Both the position numbers and the translations under genes were made by a program. A model generated the notes under the pieces. It was not told where the DNA came from, ran no database searches, and saw only the letters and a program-made list of their open reading frames with translations. 64,000 nt of DNA, from NCBI GenBank assembly GCA_015143295.1, contig JABCRI010001044.1, positions 1-64,000 of the forward strand, written 5' to 3'. Below, one piece after another: positions 1 to 12,231 of this stretch (within the stretch, counting starts at the first letter, position 1; every line of letters begins with the position of its first letter). The stretch is from Tetracentron sinense (lineage: Eukaryota > Streptophyta > Magnoliopsida > Trochodendrales > Trochodendraceae).

Positions 1-1990
1 AAATCAAGGTTACCGGAAGCGCAAGGAGAATAAAATTACGCATCAGGTGAGGACTTGTGGGACGTAACATTTTGAGTGAATTCCAACCATTTGTCGGCAT
101 AAAACGCTTCTTCAGTTAAAAATCCGTAATCTCTCACTATAAATCACAATCTTCTCAAGACCATTGCATGCGTGAAGCAGAAACGTCCAAGAGCCCAGCT
201 CATATGCCTTGCAACGAAGCCGCTATCATTACAGTCGTGAGATTATGTGATAGGACCATTGGAAAATGGGTTCGTTGGATTTCCAATAGTTCTCTCCACA
301 AAATCCTACAAGGCGAGAAATTGGCTATCAAACTGAAACCAAAAATAAAGAAAACTTTAAGCTGAAACTTATTCATAAATAGATCATAAAGCATATAATC
401 AAAATTCTAATTAGATGAGGAATCAAATAGGTATCATGACTTCGAGGAACCCACTTTAGTGCTATTAGGGAAGTCCATGTTCACAACAAGCGTCTCTAAA
501 TCAGGAGAACTTCTTAGCAGGCTTGCTATACCGGGGAGGTTCCGTGTCTTGAGGTAGGTGTCCAGTATTAAACATTTGCGTTTAGATGGTGAAGAAGGCA
601 ATATTTCCAGCTCCCGTGTTGATAAAATCTGAGCACAACAAAGCAAGAAGAAAAAGAACAAGAATTTAGTGAAACAAAATAGACTCCATCCAAAACATGG
701 ATTACAACTTCACATTAGAATCAATGTATTCAACTAAGCAATTCAACCCAGGAAACGTTCAAAGCATTTGTGCTCGACATGATCTCTTATTGAATTGCCA
801 TGTAACTTGTTCCCTTATAACCCAGTCCCAACTCAACTAACTCACTGGGAACGATTTGAGAGACTCAACAAGGAGATATTTTCCATAATTCTCACATAGA
901 AGTTTCTTACATGCACAATGGGGTGCCTGACTTATACCATACTTCCCCTCATTCGAATCATGAATGAACTTGTACGACTAGCCAAGTTAGTCAACAGAAT
1001 TCTTTGATAGTCTTGAGTTTTCAGAGTTTTGAAACACTTTTCAGATGAATAAATCACACCAGGATGGTACACATGCCAAATGCATTAACAAACCAACCAA
1101 GAGAGAAAAACAAAAAGGTAGATAGATATAGATACTTTGGGCAAGTTCTGTTCTTCCAAACCTCCATAAAAAATAAATCAGTTCTGAAATTATGAGACAA
1201 ATGCATAACAAGGCCTACCTGAATACACCAAGTGCCTATCGTAAGATCCTTAACATGATGAAGCTTCTCAAGAAGCTCCCTCAAAATGCTGTCCAACTCT
1301 TCAAAATCAAGCTCAAGATGGCTATACCCATCGTCAGTGACTAGCTCAAAATCGAGGGTCGCGTGGACTAGACACTGCAAATTAATCAAACGACACCTCC
1401 TACCCCAGTACCCAAGAATGGCCAATGACTGGAGATTAGGAGCTGATATTTCTAGCACTGACTCTGAAGTTGTAGAATCGTAGATATCGTAGTCATCCTA
1501 GTGTACCATCAATTTTTTGAGATTTGGGGAAGTAATTTTCAAATGCACTAAGTGGCTGCATTCTTGCAAATCCAAAACTTCAAGCGAAGGACTACCTGAT
1601 AATATGTCTTGCATCAAATTGTCGGTCAAACAAATGTGAACTAAAGATAAAGAAGTTAGTAGTCTCCAAGAAAATGGCCCATAGGGTCTGAATTTGCAGA
1701 ACTTCAAACTCAATTTTTGCAGAGAAGCAATGTTGTATATATGTGAAGGTAATTCGTAAAGATCAGATAACTCGGTGGTGGGGCATAAGTCTAGATCGAT
1801 CTGTTCAATCTTCTTTCTTACCAAAAAAGGGATCCAAGTATCTACAAAAGGACCAAACCAGCCACTGAAATCGTTGAAAGCAATACGAAACTTTCGAATC
1901 GTGGAACCTTCATAGAAAAATAGAATACGGTCGACGAAGTAAAGGAATTTGTCCTCAGGTTTATCATTAGGATCAAAGGGGGTCTACCAT
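1..1990 (-). pseudogene. F-box/LRR/FBD pseudogene, copy A (F-box deleted)
   Basis: Exon 1 runs about 1977-1219 with an AG|GT donor, exon 2 is 628-455 (174 bp, frame intact) and exon 3 runs from 305 to the window edge. The LRR part (ELPSHIYN, GSPSLEVLDL) and the FBD part match the intact copy at 17983-20055. It is broken four ways. The stretch between the start codon (1990-1988) and the DPNDKPED region is deleted, removing the whole F-box and leaving a wrong-frame joint. A TAG replaces TAC after KKLMVH near 1500. Exon 3 lacks one base just after its acceptor, giving a frameshift. The normal TAG at the gene end is gone. With no F-box and no continuous frame it should make no SCF subunit. The 5' leader upstream of the ATG is still recognisable to about 2080. 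Confidence 0.85.
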
Positions 1991-2825
1991 GATTTCATTA
2001 CTTTCTCATCAAACAAGTGCGAAACTAAAGAGAACGACCGAAGGAGATTTTTGGTATGGCATATAGGAAGTCATTCAAAAAAAAAATCTATTGTTGGGGC
2101 CGGGCTATGGTTGACCTTGGTAGGTGAGAGGGCCCGGCCTGGTATGAACTAGGCCCGTCCTCACCTATCCTTAAAAAGATTGAATCAGTCAATTGCTATT
2201 GAACTCTCATCGTGTTCAATCGTACCCACTGTTTCTTTTAACCTCTATTACTTGAGATCTGATGACATCCAATAGCAATTGAGCTCAAGATAGTTTCATT
2301 GCATATTGGCGATTGACTATTGGAGGACAAAAAAAGAAACTGGAAAATGAAAATTTTTTAAAAAATTTCTCTACCAGTAGTCAAGCACAACATATGCGAT
2401 TGAACTCACGAGAGTACAATCGCATTTAGCTGTGATTAGATCTATTATTAGGCTATTGCTTATGGTTAAGATTCACTAATCGGTGGGCTTCAACAATAGG
2501 ATTAGAAAAAATATAAAAAAAATATTCTACTTTGAATAAGAACTTCTAACCCTAAAGGGTTAAAAGGAATACATGTTAACTTGTGGGCTGTGACCCAATC
2601 TCAAAGGAGGGTGAGCTCGAAAAGGTGGGCCCAGAGATTTAACCCAACTGTTTGTGAAGAGAGTTCTTTGTTATCTACATGTAGGGTTGTCAATCCAGCC
2701 CTTTGATGAGGGGCCGACCCGGCCCTTCAAAGCCTACAAAATAGAAGACTTTTTATGGCCCTATGGCCAAGTTGGACATAATTTTGAAAGACCCACTTAT
2801 TTGAGCGGGGTGTACTAATACTAAC

Positions 2826-2828
<3 letters not shown>
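1991..2828. other. Intergenic: copy A leader and old repeats
   Basis: The first 90 bases match the 5' leader of the intact copy at 20056. From about 2090 comes a dispersed repeat (GGCCGGGCTATGG type) also seen near 22190, 35390 and 35800. Between about 2165 and 2600 lie degenerate arms of the foldback MITE family (motif TATGGTTAAGATTCACTAA, short CAATCGC-type ends). No gene is visible. Confidence 0.5.

Positions 2829-2864
<36 letters not shown>
2829..2864. repeat. (TA)n microsatellite
   Basis: About 18 uninterrupted TA units within the GGCC-rich dispersed repeat. Confidence 0.95.
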
Positions 2865-2866
<2 letters not shown>

Positions 2867-3013
2867 CTCAAGGGCCAGCGCCGAACTAGGGTTGGGCTCG
2901 ATAAGACCTAGGCAATAAGTGAATATACCAAATACTCAATTCAAGTTAGTTTCAAGGCTACCTTGAAATCGCAAAGAATAAAATTACTGTATCAAGTAAG
3001 GCTCTTGAGAAGC

Positions 3014-3189
3014 TGATAAACACGTTAGAATAGAAGTCACTTTATTCATTCTTTGTGGGAGTAAATATATAGAGTTACAAAGGAATTCAAATCCCATGAT
3101 TGCAGGGATAAGAATGGAAGGTGACAACCAAGATAACCAATATAGCAACATACAGCTATACACGTTTGTATTTAGAAAACATTCTAATA
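3014..3189 (-). repeat. Copia 3' LTR
   Basis: 176 bp, identical to the other LTR by eye apart from a 6-bp indel. It is preceded in element sense by a purine-rich tract (CTTGAGGGGGAG) at about 3190-3203, the usual plus-strand primer. Confidence 0.92.
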
Positions 3190-3199
3190 CTCCCCCTCA

Positions 3200-5560
3200 A
3201 GTGGGAGCATGAAGGTTATGAATGCCCAACTTGCGAGATAAGAACAAGAATTGCTCTTTGCCTAAAGCTTTGGTGAAGATGTCAGCCCGTTGATGTCGGG
3301 ATGGGACATAAGAGGTGCGAAGGAGGCCCTGTTGAAGACGTTCCCGAATAAGATGACAGTCCAACTCGATATGTTTAGTCCGTTCATGAAAAATAGGGTT
3401 AGCGGCAATGTGAATAGCCGCCTGATTGTCACAATAAAGAGTCATGGGATCAGGATGATGAATACCAAGATCGGCCAAAAGGTAACGCAGCCAGATAAGT
3501 TCACAAGTTGCTACAGCCATGGAGCGATACTCAGATTCTGCGGAGGATCTAGAAACAGTGGCTTTTTTCTTGGTCTTCCATGAAATGGGGCTATCACCTA
3601 CGAAAGTGCAATAGCCAGTGACAGAACGTCGTGTCATCGGACAACTAGCCCAATCTGAATCACAAAATGCCGATAAATGAAGGCTGCTCGAAGATGATAG
3701 CAATAAACCTTGACCGGGGGTGCCTTTGAGATATCGTAGAACACGTAATGCGACATCAAAATGTGGTTGTCGTGGTTGACTCATGAATTGACTTAATATA
3801 TGAATAGAATAAGAAATCTCAGATCGGGTGATAGTCAAATAAATGAGTCGACCCACTAAGCGACAATAAGAAGTGGGATCTTTGAGTAAGGAGCCATCAG
3901 TGGCAGTGAGCTTAAGATTTTGTTCCATGGGAAAATCAGCTGTACGAGTGCCTAGCAGGCCCATGTCTTGCAAGATGTCAAGGGTGTATTTGCGTTGTGA
4001 TAGAAAAAGACCTTGCTTAGAGCGGGCAACTTCAATACCCAAAAAATATTTCAACGCCCCTAAATCTTTGATGTGGAACTTGGTGTGAAGGAAACGCTTG
4101 AGAGTGGAAATAGTATTTTCATCATTGCCGGTGATAATGATGTCGTCAACATAGACGAGAACAAATGTGCGAGAAGGGCCCCGGATATGTGTGAAAAGTG
4201 AATAAGCAGCACGAGATTGCTTAAACCCAGCATCTAACAAGGCAGTAGAGAACTTGGCAAACCAATTCCGAGATGCCTGCTTAAGGCCATAAAGAGACTT
4301 GTTCAATCGACAAACCCGTGTCTCCCCCTGTCTAGAAAATCCAGGTAGGAGTGTCATATAAACTTCCTCCTCAAGATCCCCATGGAGGAAGGCATTATGG
4401 ACATCAAGTTGGTGTAATGACCAACCTTCAATAGCAACAATAGCAAGGAGGCAACGCACCGTGACAAGTTTAGCGACGGGTGCAAAAGTCTCGTGATAAT
4501 CAAGCCCTTCTTGTTGGGTGAAACCCTTGGCAATGAGACAAGCTTTATACTGCTCGATGGAACCATCTGATTTGTACTTGATCTTGTAGACCCACTTACA
4601 ACCTTTGGGTTGTTTGCCATTAGGTAGATTAGTCAAGGTCCATGTGTGGTTCTGTTCTAAAGCAAGGATCTCCTTGGACATGGCCTCTTGCCAGTGAGGA
4701 TTTTGAATAGCCTGTTTAAAACTGTTGGGTTCACATATAGAAGATATGGCTGCAACAAAAGATTGGTGAGAGGGTGATAGTCTAGCATAAGAAATGTAAT
4801 TGCATAAGGGATAACGTGTACCTTTGTGGACCGTAGCAGTAGAAGACGTTGAAGGGGGCTGGTTAGATATGAGGTGAGAGCAATGATAGTCCTTGAGATA
4901 TGATGGAGGATGATGTGTTCGAGTAGAATGACGAGTTGTGGGAAGGATAGGTGCTGAGTTTGATGGAATAGAAGCATCTATGGAGTCATGCTCAATAGGC
5001 ATAGGGGGGGCAACAGTAGTGAGATCAGCGGGTGATGGTGGAACACGGTCAATGATGATTGGTTCGTGGTTAGCTCTAGGGAGAGGAATGGGTGAAGGGG
5101 AAGGGATTGGTAAAGGTAAAACTGTAGGTAATTCAGGTTGATGGTCATGTGCAGTAAAAGGGAAAATTGTTTCATGAAAAATGACGTCCCTACTAGTAAA
5201 TGTTTCATGGCTATCTAAATCATAAAGACGATATGCTTTTTGAGCAAAAGGATAGCCGATGAAAACACAACGACGAGCACGAGTGTCGAACTTATGTTTA
5301 TGATGAATGTTGTGAGCATAGGCGAGACAACCAAAAACTTTCAAAGCGTCATAATTGGGTTTAATGTGAAATAATGCTTCATGTGGTGATTTACCATTCA
5401 AGACTAATGTTGGCAAGCGGTTGATTAAGAATGCAGGCGTTAGAACACAGTCACCCCAAAATTTTAGGGGTAAATGAGCCTGAAAACGCAAGGCTCTAGC
5501 AACCTCGAGCAAATGGCGATGCTTGCGTTCGGCGACTCCATTTTGTTGGGGAGTGGCCAC
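3200..5560 (-). mobile_element. Copia integrase C-terminus, RT and RNase H region
   Basis: Integrase C-terminal part (TPQQNGVAERKHRHLLE), reverse transcriptase with YVDDIIITG, and RNase H ending in ADIFTKAL, in that order. This is the longest continuous part of the element. Confidence 0.92.
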
Positions 5561-5569
5561 ACAAGAATG

Positions 5570-6550
5570 TTGATGAATGATGTCATTTGTGCGAAAGTAA
5601 TTTTGTAAGTCATTCGAAAAGAATTCAGTGCCATTGTCAGTTCGAATGCTTTAAATTGAAGCACAAAATTGATTTTTGACAAAAGCAAAGAAAGCTTTGA
5701 GATGATGATTGGTTTCAGATTTATGTCTCATTAGAAAGATCCAAGTGCAACGTGTAAAATCATCCACCAATGTTAAAAAATAATGGGCACCACATAAAGA
5801 AGCTGTTTGGTAACCACCCCAAATGTCACAATGAATAAGTTCAAATGAAGTATTAGTAGAAATAAAACTAACAGAAAAAGGGAGGCGAGATTGTTTTGCT
5901 CTATGACAAACATCACAATGACAATGTTTTCAATAAAAAGGGTCAAAACTACGAGAGATGATTTTATTTTGCCTGACTTTTGAGGGGTGTCCGAGACGAA
6001 AATGCCAAAGATCAATAGTAGAGTTTCCTTGGATGGAGTTAACAGCAACTTGAGTGTTACGAACTTGTAGGAAGTAGAGTCCACCATGTCTTTTACCCAC
6101 TCCAATCGTCCTCTGCGTTAGTAGGTCCTGAAAAATGCAGTAGTCAGGGAAGAAAGATACTGAACATTGAAGAGAACTAACAAGATTGGGTACAGACAAA
6201 AGGTTATAGCCAAAGGAGGGCACACACAAAACATTATTTAATGAGAGATCTGTGGAAAGAGGAATAGAACCAATGTGAGATATTGGAGCTGTAGTGCCAT
6301 TGGGTAGTTTGACATTGTGAGAAGTATGAGATGTAGTATATGTGGAAAAAAAAGAAATGTTGTTGGTAATGTGATCTGTAGCACCACTATCAATTATCCA
6401 ACAAGTAGAAGGATCAAAAGAAGAGGAACAACATAAAATTTTACCTGTGAGATGGGCCATAGGCTGTGAGGTACCTAAAGTGAGAAGGGACAGGAGTTGT
6501 TGATGTTGCTCAGGTGTGAATGAAGGAGAAACAGCAGCAGCAAGAGGAGC
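5570..6550 (-). mobile_element. Copia protease and integrase region
   Basis: The aspartic protease signature WIIDSGATDHIT opens this part, followed by the pre-integrase stretch (LWHFRLGHPS) and pieces of the integrase core. Degenerate overall. Confidence 0.8.
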
Positions 6551-6589
6551 CGAATCCATAGTAGGAAAATGCTATGAACCTGAATTACT

Positions 6590-7490
6590 TCCTGGGTTGG
6601 TACGGGGCCGTGAGGTTCCTTTGGGGTAACCGATGAGACGATAACATTGGGCACGTGTGTGGCCGATCTTCTTACAATAATCACATTGCATGTTTTTGCG
6701 TTGTGAAACACGCGTCTCAGTTGGACGTTGAGTAGCAAGAGCAGTGATGTCATTTGTGGTAGGAACAATATTCAACTCCCGTTGTCTTTGTTCTTGTAAA
6801 ACAAGAGAATAAGCTTTGGCCACAGATGGTAGAGGATCGAGGAGCAATATTTGGCTGCGTATGGGACCATAAGAGGCATTAAGGCCCATGAAGAACTGCA
6901 TAAGAGTCTCTTTTTGTTGATGTGCAACAAGGGATTTGGATGCCCCACAGGAGCATGAAGCAATAGGCATAAGAGAGCCAAGTTCATCCCAATATTGTTT
7001 GAGTTTGGTAAAGAAAGAAGCAACCGATTGTTGCTCTTGAAGATGAGTGGCAATGAGATTCTTCAGTTGAAAAATACGGGGTGCATTGCTTTGAGAAAAT
7101 CGATCACAAAGATCTGTCCAAACTTCATGGGCAGTATTAGCATAAGAGACACTATCTGAAATGTCTTTCATCATGGCATTGCACAGCCATGATAGCACCA
7201 TGCTGTTACATCTCTCCCATGAGGCAAGAGAGGAAGAAGAGTCCTTAGGTTTAAGGAAGCTACCATCAACAAAGCCAAATTTGTTTTTCGCAGTCAGAGC
7301 GGTGTGCATGGCCCGAGACCATGTAGGGTAGTTATCTCCATTGAGGGGATGAGATACTAGAATAGTTCCAGGGTTATCAGAATGAGGAAGGTAAAAAGGG
7401 TTGTTGAGGGTAGTCTCAATCTCCAAACCTAATGTGGATTTCAATGAAGAAGGTGCTCCATCTTTATCTCCATCACCTGAAGCCATGGTG
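6590..7490 (-). mobile_element. Copia gag region
   Basis: Gag-like protein with the plant copia N-terminal signature (DNPG, LNGDNYPTWSRAM) and a CCHC zinc knuckle (CDYCKKIGHTRAQC) near the end. It is the nucleocapsid part of the fossil. Confidence 0.88.
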
Positions 7491-7668
7491 ATGCAGTCCA
7501 TACAGTGAATGAGATGAAAAAAATAATAACAATATATAATGACCAGAGTAGGGTCAATAGAGAGAGGCACCGTCCAATGGAGGAACGAGATCTCTAGATA
7601 TCCAAAGAACGATCAAACAAGGAGCAATGGAAGCTAGAAGATGGAAGAATGTTTAGGCTCTGATACCA

Positions 7669-7838
7669 TGATAAACACGTTAGAATAGAAGTCACTTTAT
7701 TCATTCTTTGTGGGAGTAAATATATAGAGTTACAAAGGAATTCAAATCCCATGATTGCAGGGATAAGAATGGAAGGTGACAACCAAGATAACCAATATAG
7801 CAACATACAGCTATACACGTTTAGAAAACATTCTAATA
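7669..7838 (-). repeat. Copia 5' LTR and primer binding site
   Basis: 170 bp. Immediately inside it, 7668-7656 on the minus strand reads TGGTATCAGAGCC, the classical site complementary to initiator tRNA-Met in plant copia elements. Confidence 0.93.
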
Positions 7839-8372
7839 GAAGCTTAACATCTTTTGAGTAAATTCCAACAATTCTTCTGGCATAAAATGCTTCCTTCATT
7901 TAAAATCCAACAATCTCTCACTATAAATCATCATCTTCTCTAAGACCATTGCATGCTTAAGCAGAAACTGTATAAGATCCATCTCATCGTGCCCTGCACT
8001 GAAGCCGACTATCTTAACAGTCATGAGATTGTGCAATAGACACTGGAAAAGGGTTTCGTTGATTTCCAGTATTTCTCTCCATCAAAATCTTACAAGGCCA
8101 GAAATTCTATGTCAAACTAAAACCACAAATAAAGAAAACTTTAAGCTGAAACTTTATTCATAAATAGATCATAAAGCATATAAATCAAAATTCTAATTAG
8201 ATGAGGAATCAAATAGGTATCATGTTTTCGAGGAAGCCACTCAACTGCTTCCAGGGAAGTCCATGTTCACAACAAGCATCTCCATATCAGGAGAACTTCT
8301 TAGCACGTTTGCTATTCCAAGGAGGTCCCATTTGTTGAGGCACGTGTCCAGTATTAAACATTTGTAATTAGA

Positions 8373-8580
8373 TGATATGACAGATTTGTAGACATGAGTT
8401 ACATCACCAAGCCCACCATGACGTGGACAACACAAATGTTTTTCGGAGGAGTTGATTTTTTGCGATGTTCTCTATTCTCTTCTTTAAGTGTGGTGGAGTT
8501 GATTTTTTACCACGTTATCTATTCTCTTCTCTAAATGTGCTACCATAACCTCATCCCCGGTTTCTTCATCAACAAATGCA
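8373..8580 (-). repeat. Exon-like module fused to FBD exon 2
   Basis: A segment that also occurs at 28327-28552 and, without the FBD part, at 24290-24480 and 38240-38400. On the minus strand the best-preserved copies read like a short exon (YYSVAFVDEETG), which I do not recognise. It holds an internal duplication of about 50 bp (GAGTTGATTTTTT repeated) shared only with the 28327 copy. It may be a piece of a lost neighbouring gene or of its leader. Confidence 0.45.
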
Positions 8581-8975
8581 ACAAAATAGTATGGCTCCAT
8601 GATCTCATTTCTTTAGTTTCACTTTTATCTTGAATGCTTTTCATATTCTTTCTAAGTTTAATTAAGCATGCAATTCTCGTCAGAAGTTTACCGACATTCT
8701 GATGCAATAGTACATAGGCTTATTGGTCGGACTAGTTCCTTCGATATCGATTTGTGTCCAATTAAGAGGCTGACTCAAGATTGGACTCACTAGCAATGTT
8801 TTAAACACGAAGGCGTGAAGCTAGGCATTAAGAACTCAAGATGCGTTAGGCGTAAGGCTTAGGTCTCACAAGAAAGCCTCATTCTCTCTTATTTTAACAA
8901 ACAAATAAATAAAATAAAATAAAAATGTTTAAAATGTTAATAAAAATTATAGTATGTATATATAAAGAGAGATGA

Positions 8976-9007
<32 letters not shown>

Positions 9008-9646
9008 ACACGTGTGGATGCGTGAAGGCGCGCATGTACACATTAAAAATACTATATAAATTGTTTAACTATACAAAATTAATACAATAAGGGCAAACAA
9101 ATGCTGAAATTTAAATGTACTTTTTGGTTCATATACATATTGAAGATGATAGTCAATCATTAATTTATATGGTGGATTTAGATTTTTGGTAAACATTTAT
9201 TAAAAGTCATGAACTATAATATAGGCCAATGGCTTCAAATTTTTGCAGTGTCTAGTAGGGAAATTAGTAGAATTAGATTCAATGAGTTTTAAAAGCCTAA
9301 ATATATTAAGCATAATAAATTAAGTATTAGTTGAAACCACCATTATCATAATTTGTTATGTCTTGTTTGAGATAAACAAAGTGTTATTTTCTATTAATTG
9401 AAACAAATAAAAAATTATGTTTAAGTTTCAGCTATGTGGTAATAATCCTAACTTGAGTTAATAGATGAGGCGTATGCTACAAACATAAAGCGAGCTTCAA
9501 GGCGTGAAGCGTATTTCTCCTGTAAGCTTCACATTTTGAGGTGAGTATCTTATAAGATTTAAGCCTCATTGGTTAAGCCTCAAGGCGTTGTTCTTAAGCA
9601 TCGCCTAGAAGCGAGCCTCAAGGTGTAAGCCCCACACTTAGCGTGC

Positions 9647-10657
9647 CAAGGGTGGAGCCAGGGAGGGCCATGCCCCCCCCCCCCCCCCCCCCCAATTTTT
9701 TGAAATCTCTTCTTTTACTAGTACTATATAGTGGGGCCCACACATTTTAAAAGTTTTATTTACATAATGGCTCCCCCAAATTTTTAGTCATAATTTTATA
9801 ATGCCCCCTCGCCCCCAGCCAATTTTTTTTTTGTTTTCGAAATCTCTTCATTTTCTAGTTCTATATAGAGGGGCCCACACAATTTTTAAGTTTTATTTAC
9901 ATAGTGGGCCCTCCAAATTTTCAGTCTTAATTTTATAATGGCCCCTCCAAAATTTTAGTCTTATTTTTATAATAGTCCCCCTAAATTCTTAATCTTATTT
10001 TTATAGTGCCCCTAATTGTTGTGAATCTCATCTTTTAGTAAGTAGGTAGAAGTACTGAAATCCTATTACGTAGGGAGATAGGATAACAATCAATTGAAAT
10101 TTAACTCGTGGAGAGTTCAATCGCACCCACACCCACTCTCACAGGTCAACACATGTCCCTTTTAACTCGTAGTAGCTATGGTTAAGATTTATTAACCATT
10201 GGGATTCAACAATATAACCTTAGTTTTTTAAAAGAAATATTAACAAATATTAACACTAAGAGTTAAAATTCTTAACCAGAGCTAAAATATTTAATATTTT
10301 TTTCTAATATATTGTTGAATTCCAAGGGTTAGTAAATCTTAACCACAGTTAATTGAGGTTAAAATGGACAAGTGTACGCTCTATCCAAAAAAAATTATAA
10401 ATATTTTATATGTATAATATAAAAATTTAAAAATATTGTTAATTTTATTTATAAAATGGCTCTATCCAAAATATATATATATATATATATATCTCGGGGG
10501 CTATGCCCCCGAACCCCCACCCCACAATATTTCGTGGCAATTAATTTTTTTAATACATGTACATTGCCCCCCCCACCCCACACTATTTCGTGGCAATTAA
10601 TTATTTTAATACATGTACATTGGCCCCCCCAAAGAAAAATTCATGGCTCCGCCCCTG
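9647..10657. mobile_element. hAT-like element with CARGGGYGGAGCCA ends
   Basis: Left end CAAGGGTGGAGCCA and inverted right end CAGGGGCGGAGCCA agree at 12 of 14 bases. The flanking 8-mers (TAGCGTGC, CACAGTGC) match only partly, so any target duplication is old. The interior repeats a GGGGCCCACACA / ATAGTGGGCC unit and a 21-base C tract at 9673-9693. A foldback MITE sits inside at 10085-10395. No coding sequence. Confidence 0.5.
10085..10395. mobile_element. Foldback MITE (ATGGTTAAGATT family)
   Basis: Left arm motif CTATGGTTAAGATTTATTAAC and right arm GTAAATCTTAACCACAGTT are inverted copies around an AT-rich centre. The ends carry CAATTGAA / TTCAATCGC motifs. It belongs to the family scattered across the window. 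Confidence 0.6.
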
Positions 10658-11160
10658 CACAGTGCTAGCGAACTACTCAAGTTCAATTGTTAACATGATT
10701 TTCAAGCTCCTTTAGTTAACGAGTCAAGATTGAACACACCCCTACTTGGCTCGTTAAAAGCTTAACTCGATTATATATACAATTATACATATTAACCTAC
10801 TAAAATATTTAAAATATACTTATTTCATTTAAATTTTAAATATTAAATTAAGTATATGTATTATATACTAGTAAAAATTAATAATAAATAATGTATTTTA
10901 TATTATAAAAATACCCTTTATATAATTATAATCTTATACTAAAATTATAGTTAACACCGTGATTTCTTTGCCTAGGATAATAAAGTGAATTTTTTACCTA
11001 ATATAAATAGCTATATTCAATAAACCATGCTGAACTACTCAAGCTCGGCTAGTAAACTTGAGCTCGTCTATTTAATAAGCTCGAACTTGATTTTCGAGCT
11101 CGTTTAATAAACGAGCAAGCTTAAACACACCACTACTAGACTCGATATCACCCCTACTCA
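10658..11160. other. AT-rich insertion with CTCGTTTAATAAACGAG motif
   Basis: Part of the extra DNA in hAT copy 1 relative to copy 2. It has short inverted repeats around GAGCTCGTTTAATAAACGAG near 11097 and similar text near 10710. No gene or clear element ends. Confidence 0.35.
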
Positions 11161-11187
11161 CACACCTTTTAAAACACTGCTCGCTGG

Positions 11188-12231
11188 ACTGACAACCATG
11201 AATATCATGTGACAAAACATCCCCCAATGGAGCAGAGAAGGAAGCTTGGATAGAAATAATCACTAACTAGCCTGATTGAAAGACTGGTGGAACCATTAAT
11301 TTAGAAAAGAAAGAAAATGTCCTCTTATCTCTTTTATAAGAGTCAAAGTTAATAAATAATAACTAAAGAAAGATGAGGAAAATGAAATGAAACCTACTTC
11401 AACTTGAGAAAGGTGATGGTTGTAAAGACAGCAAGTTGTTTCAACTCATCCAATTTGGATTATTTCTTGAAGGATTTTCCATGTCTAAGTAAGCATGCAT
11501 TCGCTTCAAAAGATAAGGGAGTTTCAATCGGAACAATGCTGGTGGCCATTGATCAGATGGTTAGGACTGTCCAAATAGCATCAATTTGGTTTGTGGCCAA
11601 TCCAGAGGCTGACCCAAGATTTGGGCCCCAGATTAAGAAGCATGAACAAAGCAGAGCAGAGAAGGAAGCTTGGAGAGTAGGTCTGTTGGAAAAAACTTTC
11701 TCAACGATCTCAACAGTCAGTAAGAAAATCTTTTTGGCAGAATCACAACAAATTGTAATGACAAAATATTGAGTAATATAAATAAACAAGCCCCATAATG
11801 TCTAATATAGCAGAAGCAGAAGCTCAACTTGTACCAATTTCTTTTCTGTGAGTCTAATTTAAATAGATGTAGCACAAAAAAAAAGTGACTTTGTTCGGTA
11901 TGTTAATAATTGTATCCAAGAAAATATCATTCTTAAGGATATATTTCAGTAGATCTATGATCTATCTCATCCTCCCATTTTGTAAATCCATTTATATCCA
12001 GACTTGAGGCGATATAAAATGCAACCAAATGGTTTCCCTTGTGATTCCCAATAGTCTTGATGAAATTAGAGTGGCTGAGAAATGCCAGTTTCACGTAGCC
12101 CTGAAAAATCAAATATTTTATTTAATTTCTATCTTTTACAAGACCTACATAGAAGTGTGGTAAACTAAGAAAAATGTAAAGGGGCAGTGATAATAACCAT
12201 AAGCAATAAGTTAATATACCAAGTACTCAAT
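11188..12231. repeat. Shared array module downstream of gene B
   Basis: A flank repeated downstream of most gene copies (also 17404-17982, 26551-27770, 32659-33740, 41543-42207, 46141-47184). Landmarks are TTGGTTTGTGGCCAATCC, the CAAGCCCCA / TCTAATATAGCAGAAG stretch and GTGATAATAACCATAAGC just before the gene end. Frames are not conserved between copies, so I read it as 3' flank or UTR, not a gene. Confidence 0.6.

Larger units (their letters stand above)
3014..7838 (-). mobile_element. Ty1-copia LTR retrotransposon
   Basis: A 4825-bp element reading on the minus strand. It has two LTRs, an initiator-Met-type primer binding site, a polypurine tract and the copia order gag, protease, integrase, RT, RNase H. 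The 5-bp target duplication GAAGC lies at 3009-3013 and 7839-7843, and the host FBD exon continues on both sides. It is broken (roughly three to five breaks), yet the LTRs differ only by one 6-bp indel, so the insertion is recent. The LTR ends read TA...CA in element sense rather than TG...CA. Confidence 0.95.
2975..8372 (-). pseudogene. FBD-gene fragment, copy A-prime (exons 2 and 3 only), split by a copia element
   Basis: The FBD exon survives as 8088-7839 on the right of the Ty1-copia insertion and 3013 to about 2975 on the left. An exon 2 remnant (LVVNMDFPG, KCLILDTCLN) spans about 8372-8220. There is no exon 1. The 5' side of exon 2 is fused to an unrelated exon-like module (8373-8580), exactly as in the fragment at 27775-28326, so both descend from one rearranged ancestor. 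The usual TAG stop is degraded. It cannot encode an F-box protein. Confidence 0.75.
8794..11179. mobile_element. Non-autonomous hAT element with nested insertions (copy 1)
   Basis: The ends are CAATGTTTTAAA on the left and a matching inverted end (TTTTAAAACACTG) on the right. Flanks CTCACTAG (8786-8793) and CTCGCTGG (11180-11187) are a slightly decayed 8-bp target duplication. An empty site exists at about 26735 (GGACTCGCCGG). The interior has GAAGGCGTGAAGC and GCCTCAAGGCG motifs and no transposase frame. A second copy lies at 28745-32658. About 1.5 kb of its length is later insertions (9647 onward). Confidence 0.72.

Noticed and set aside
11404-11772. Plus-strand open frame of 122 codons in the array module
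   Set aside because: The same module in other units (33000-33255, 46141-46430, 27000-27200) does not keep the frame, so it is not a conserved gene.
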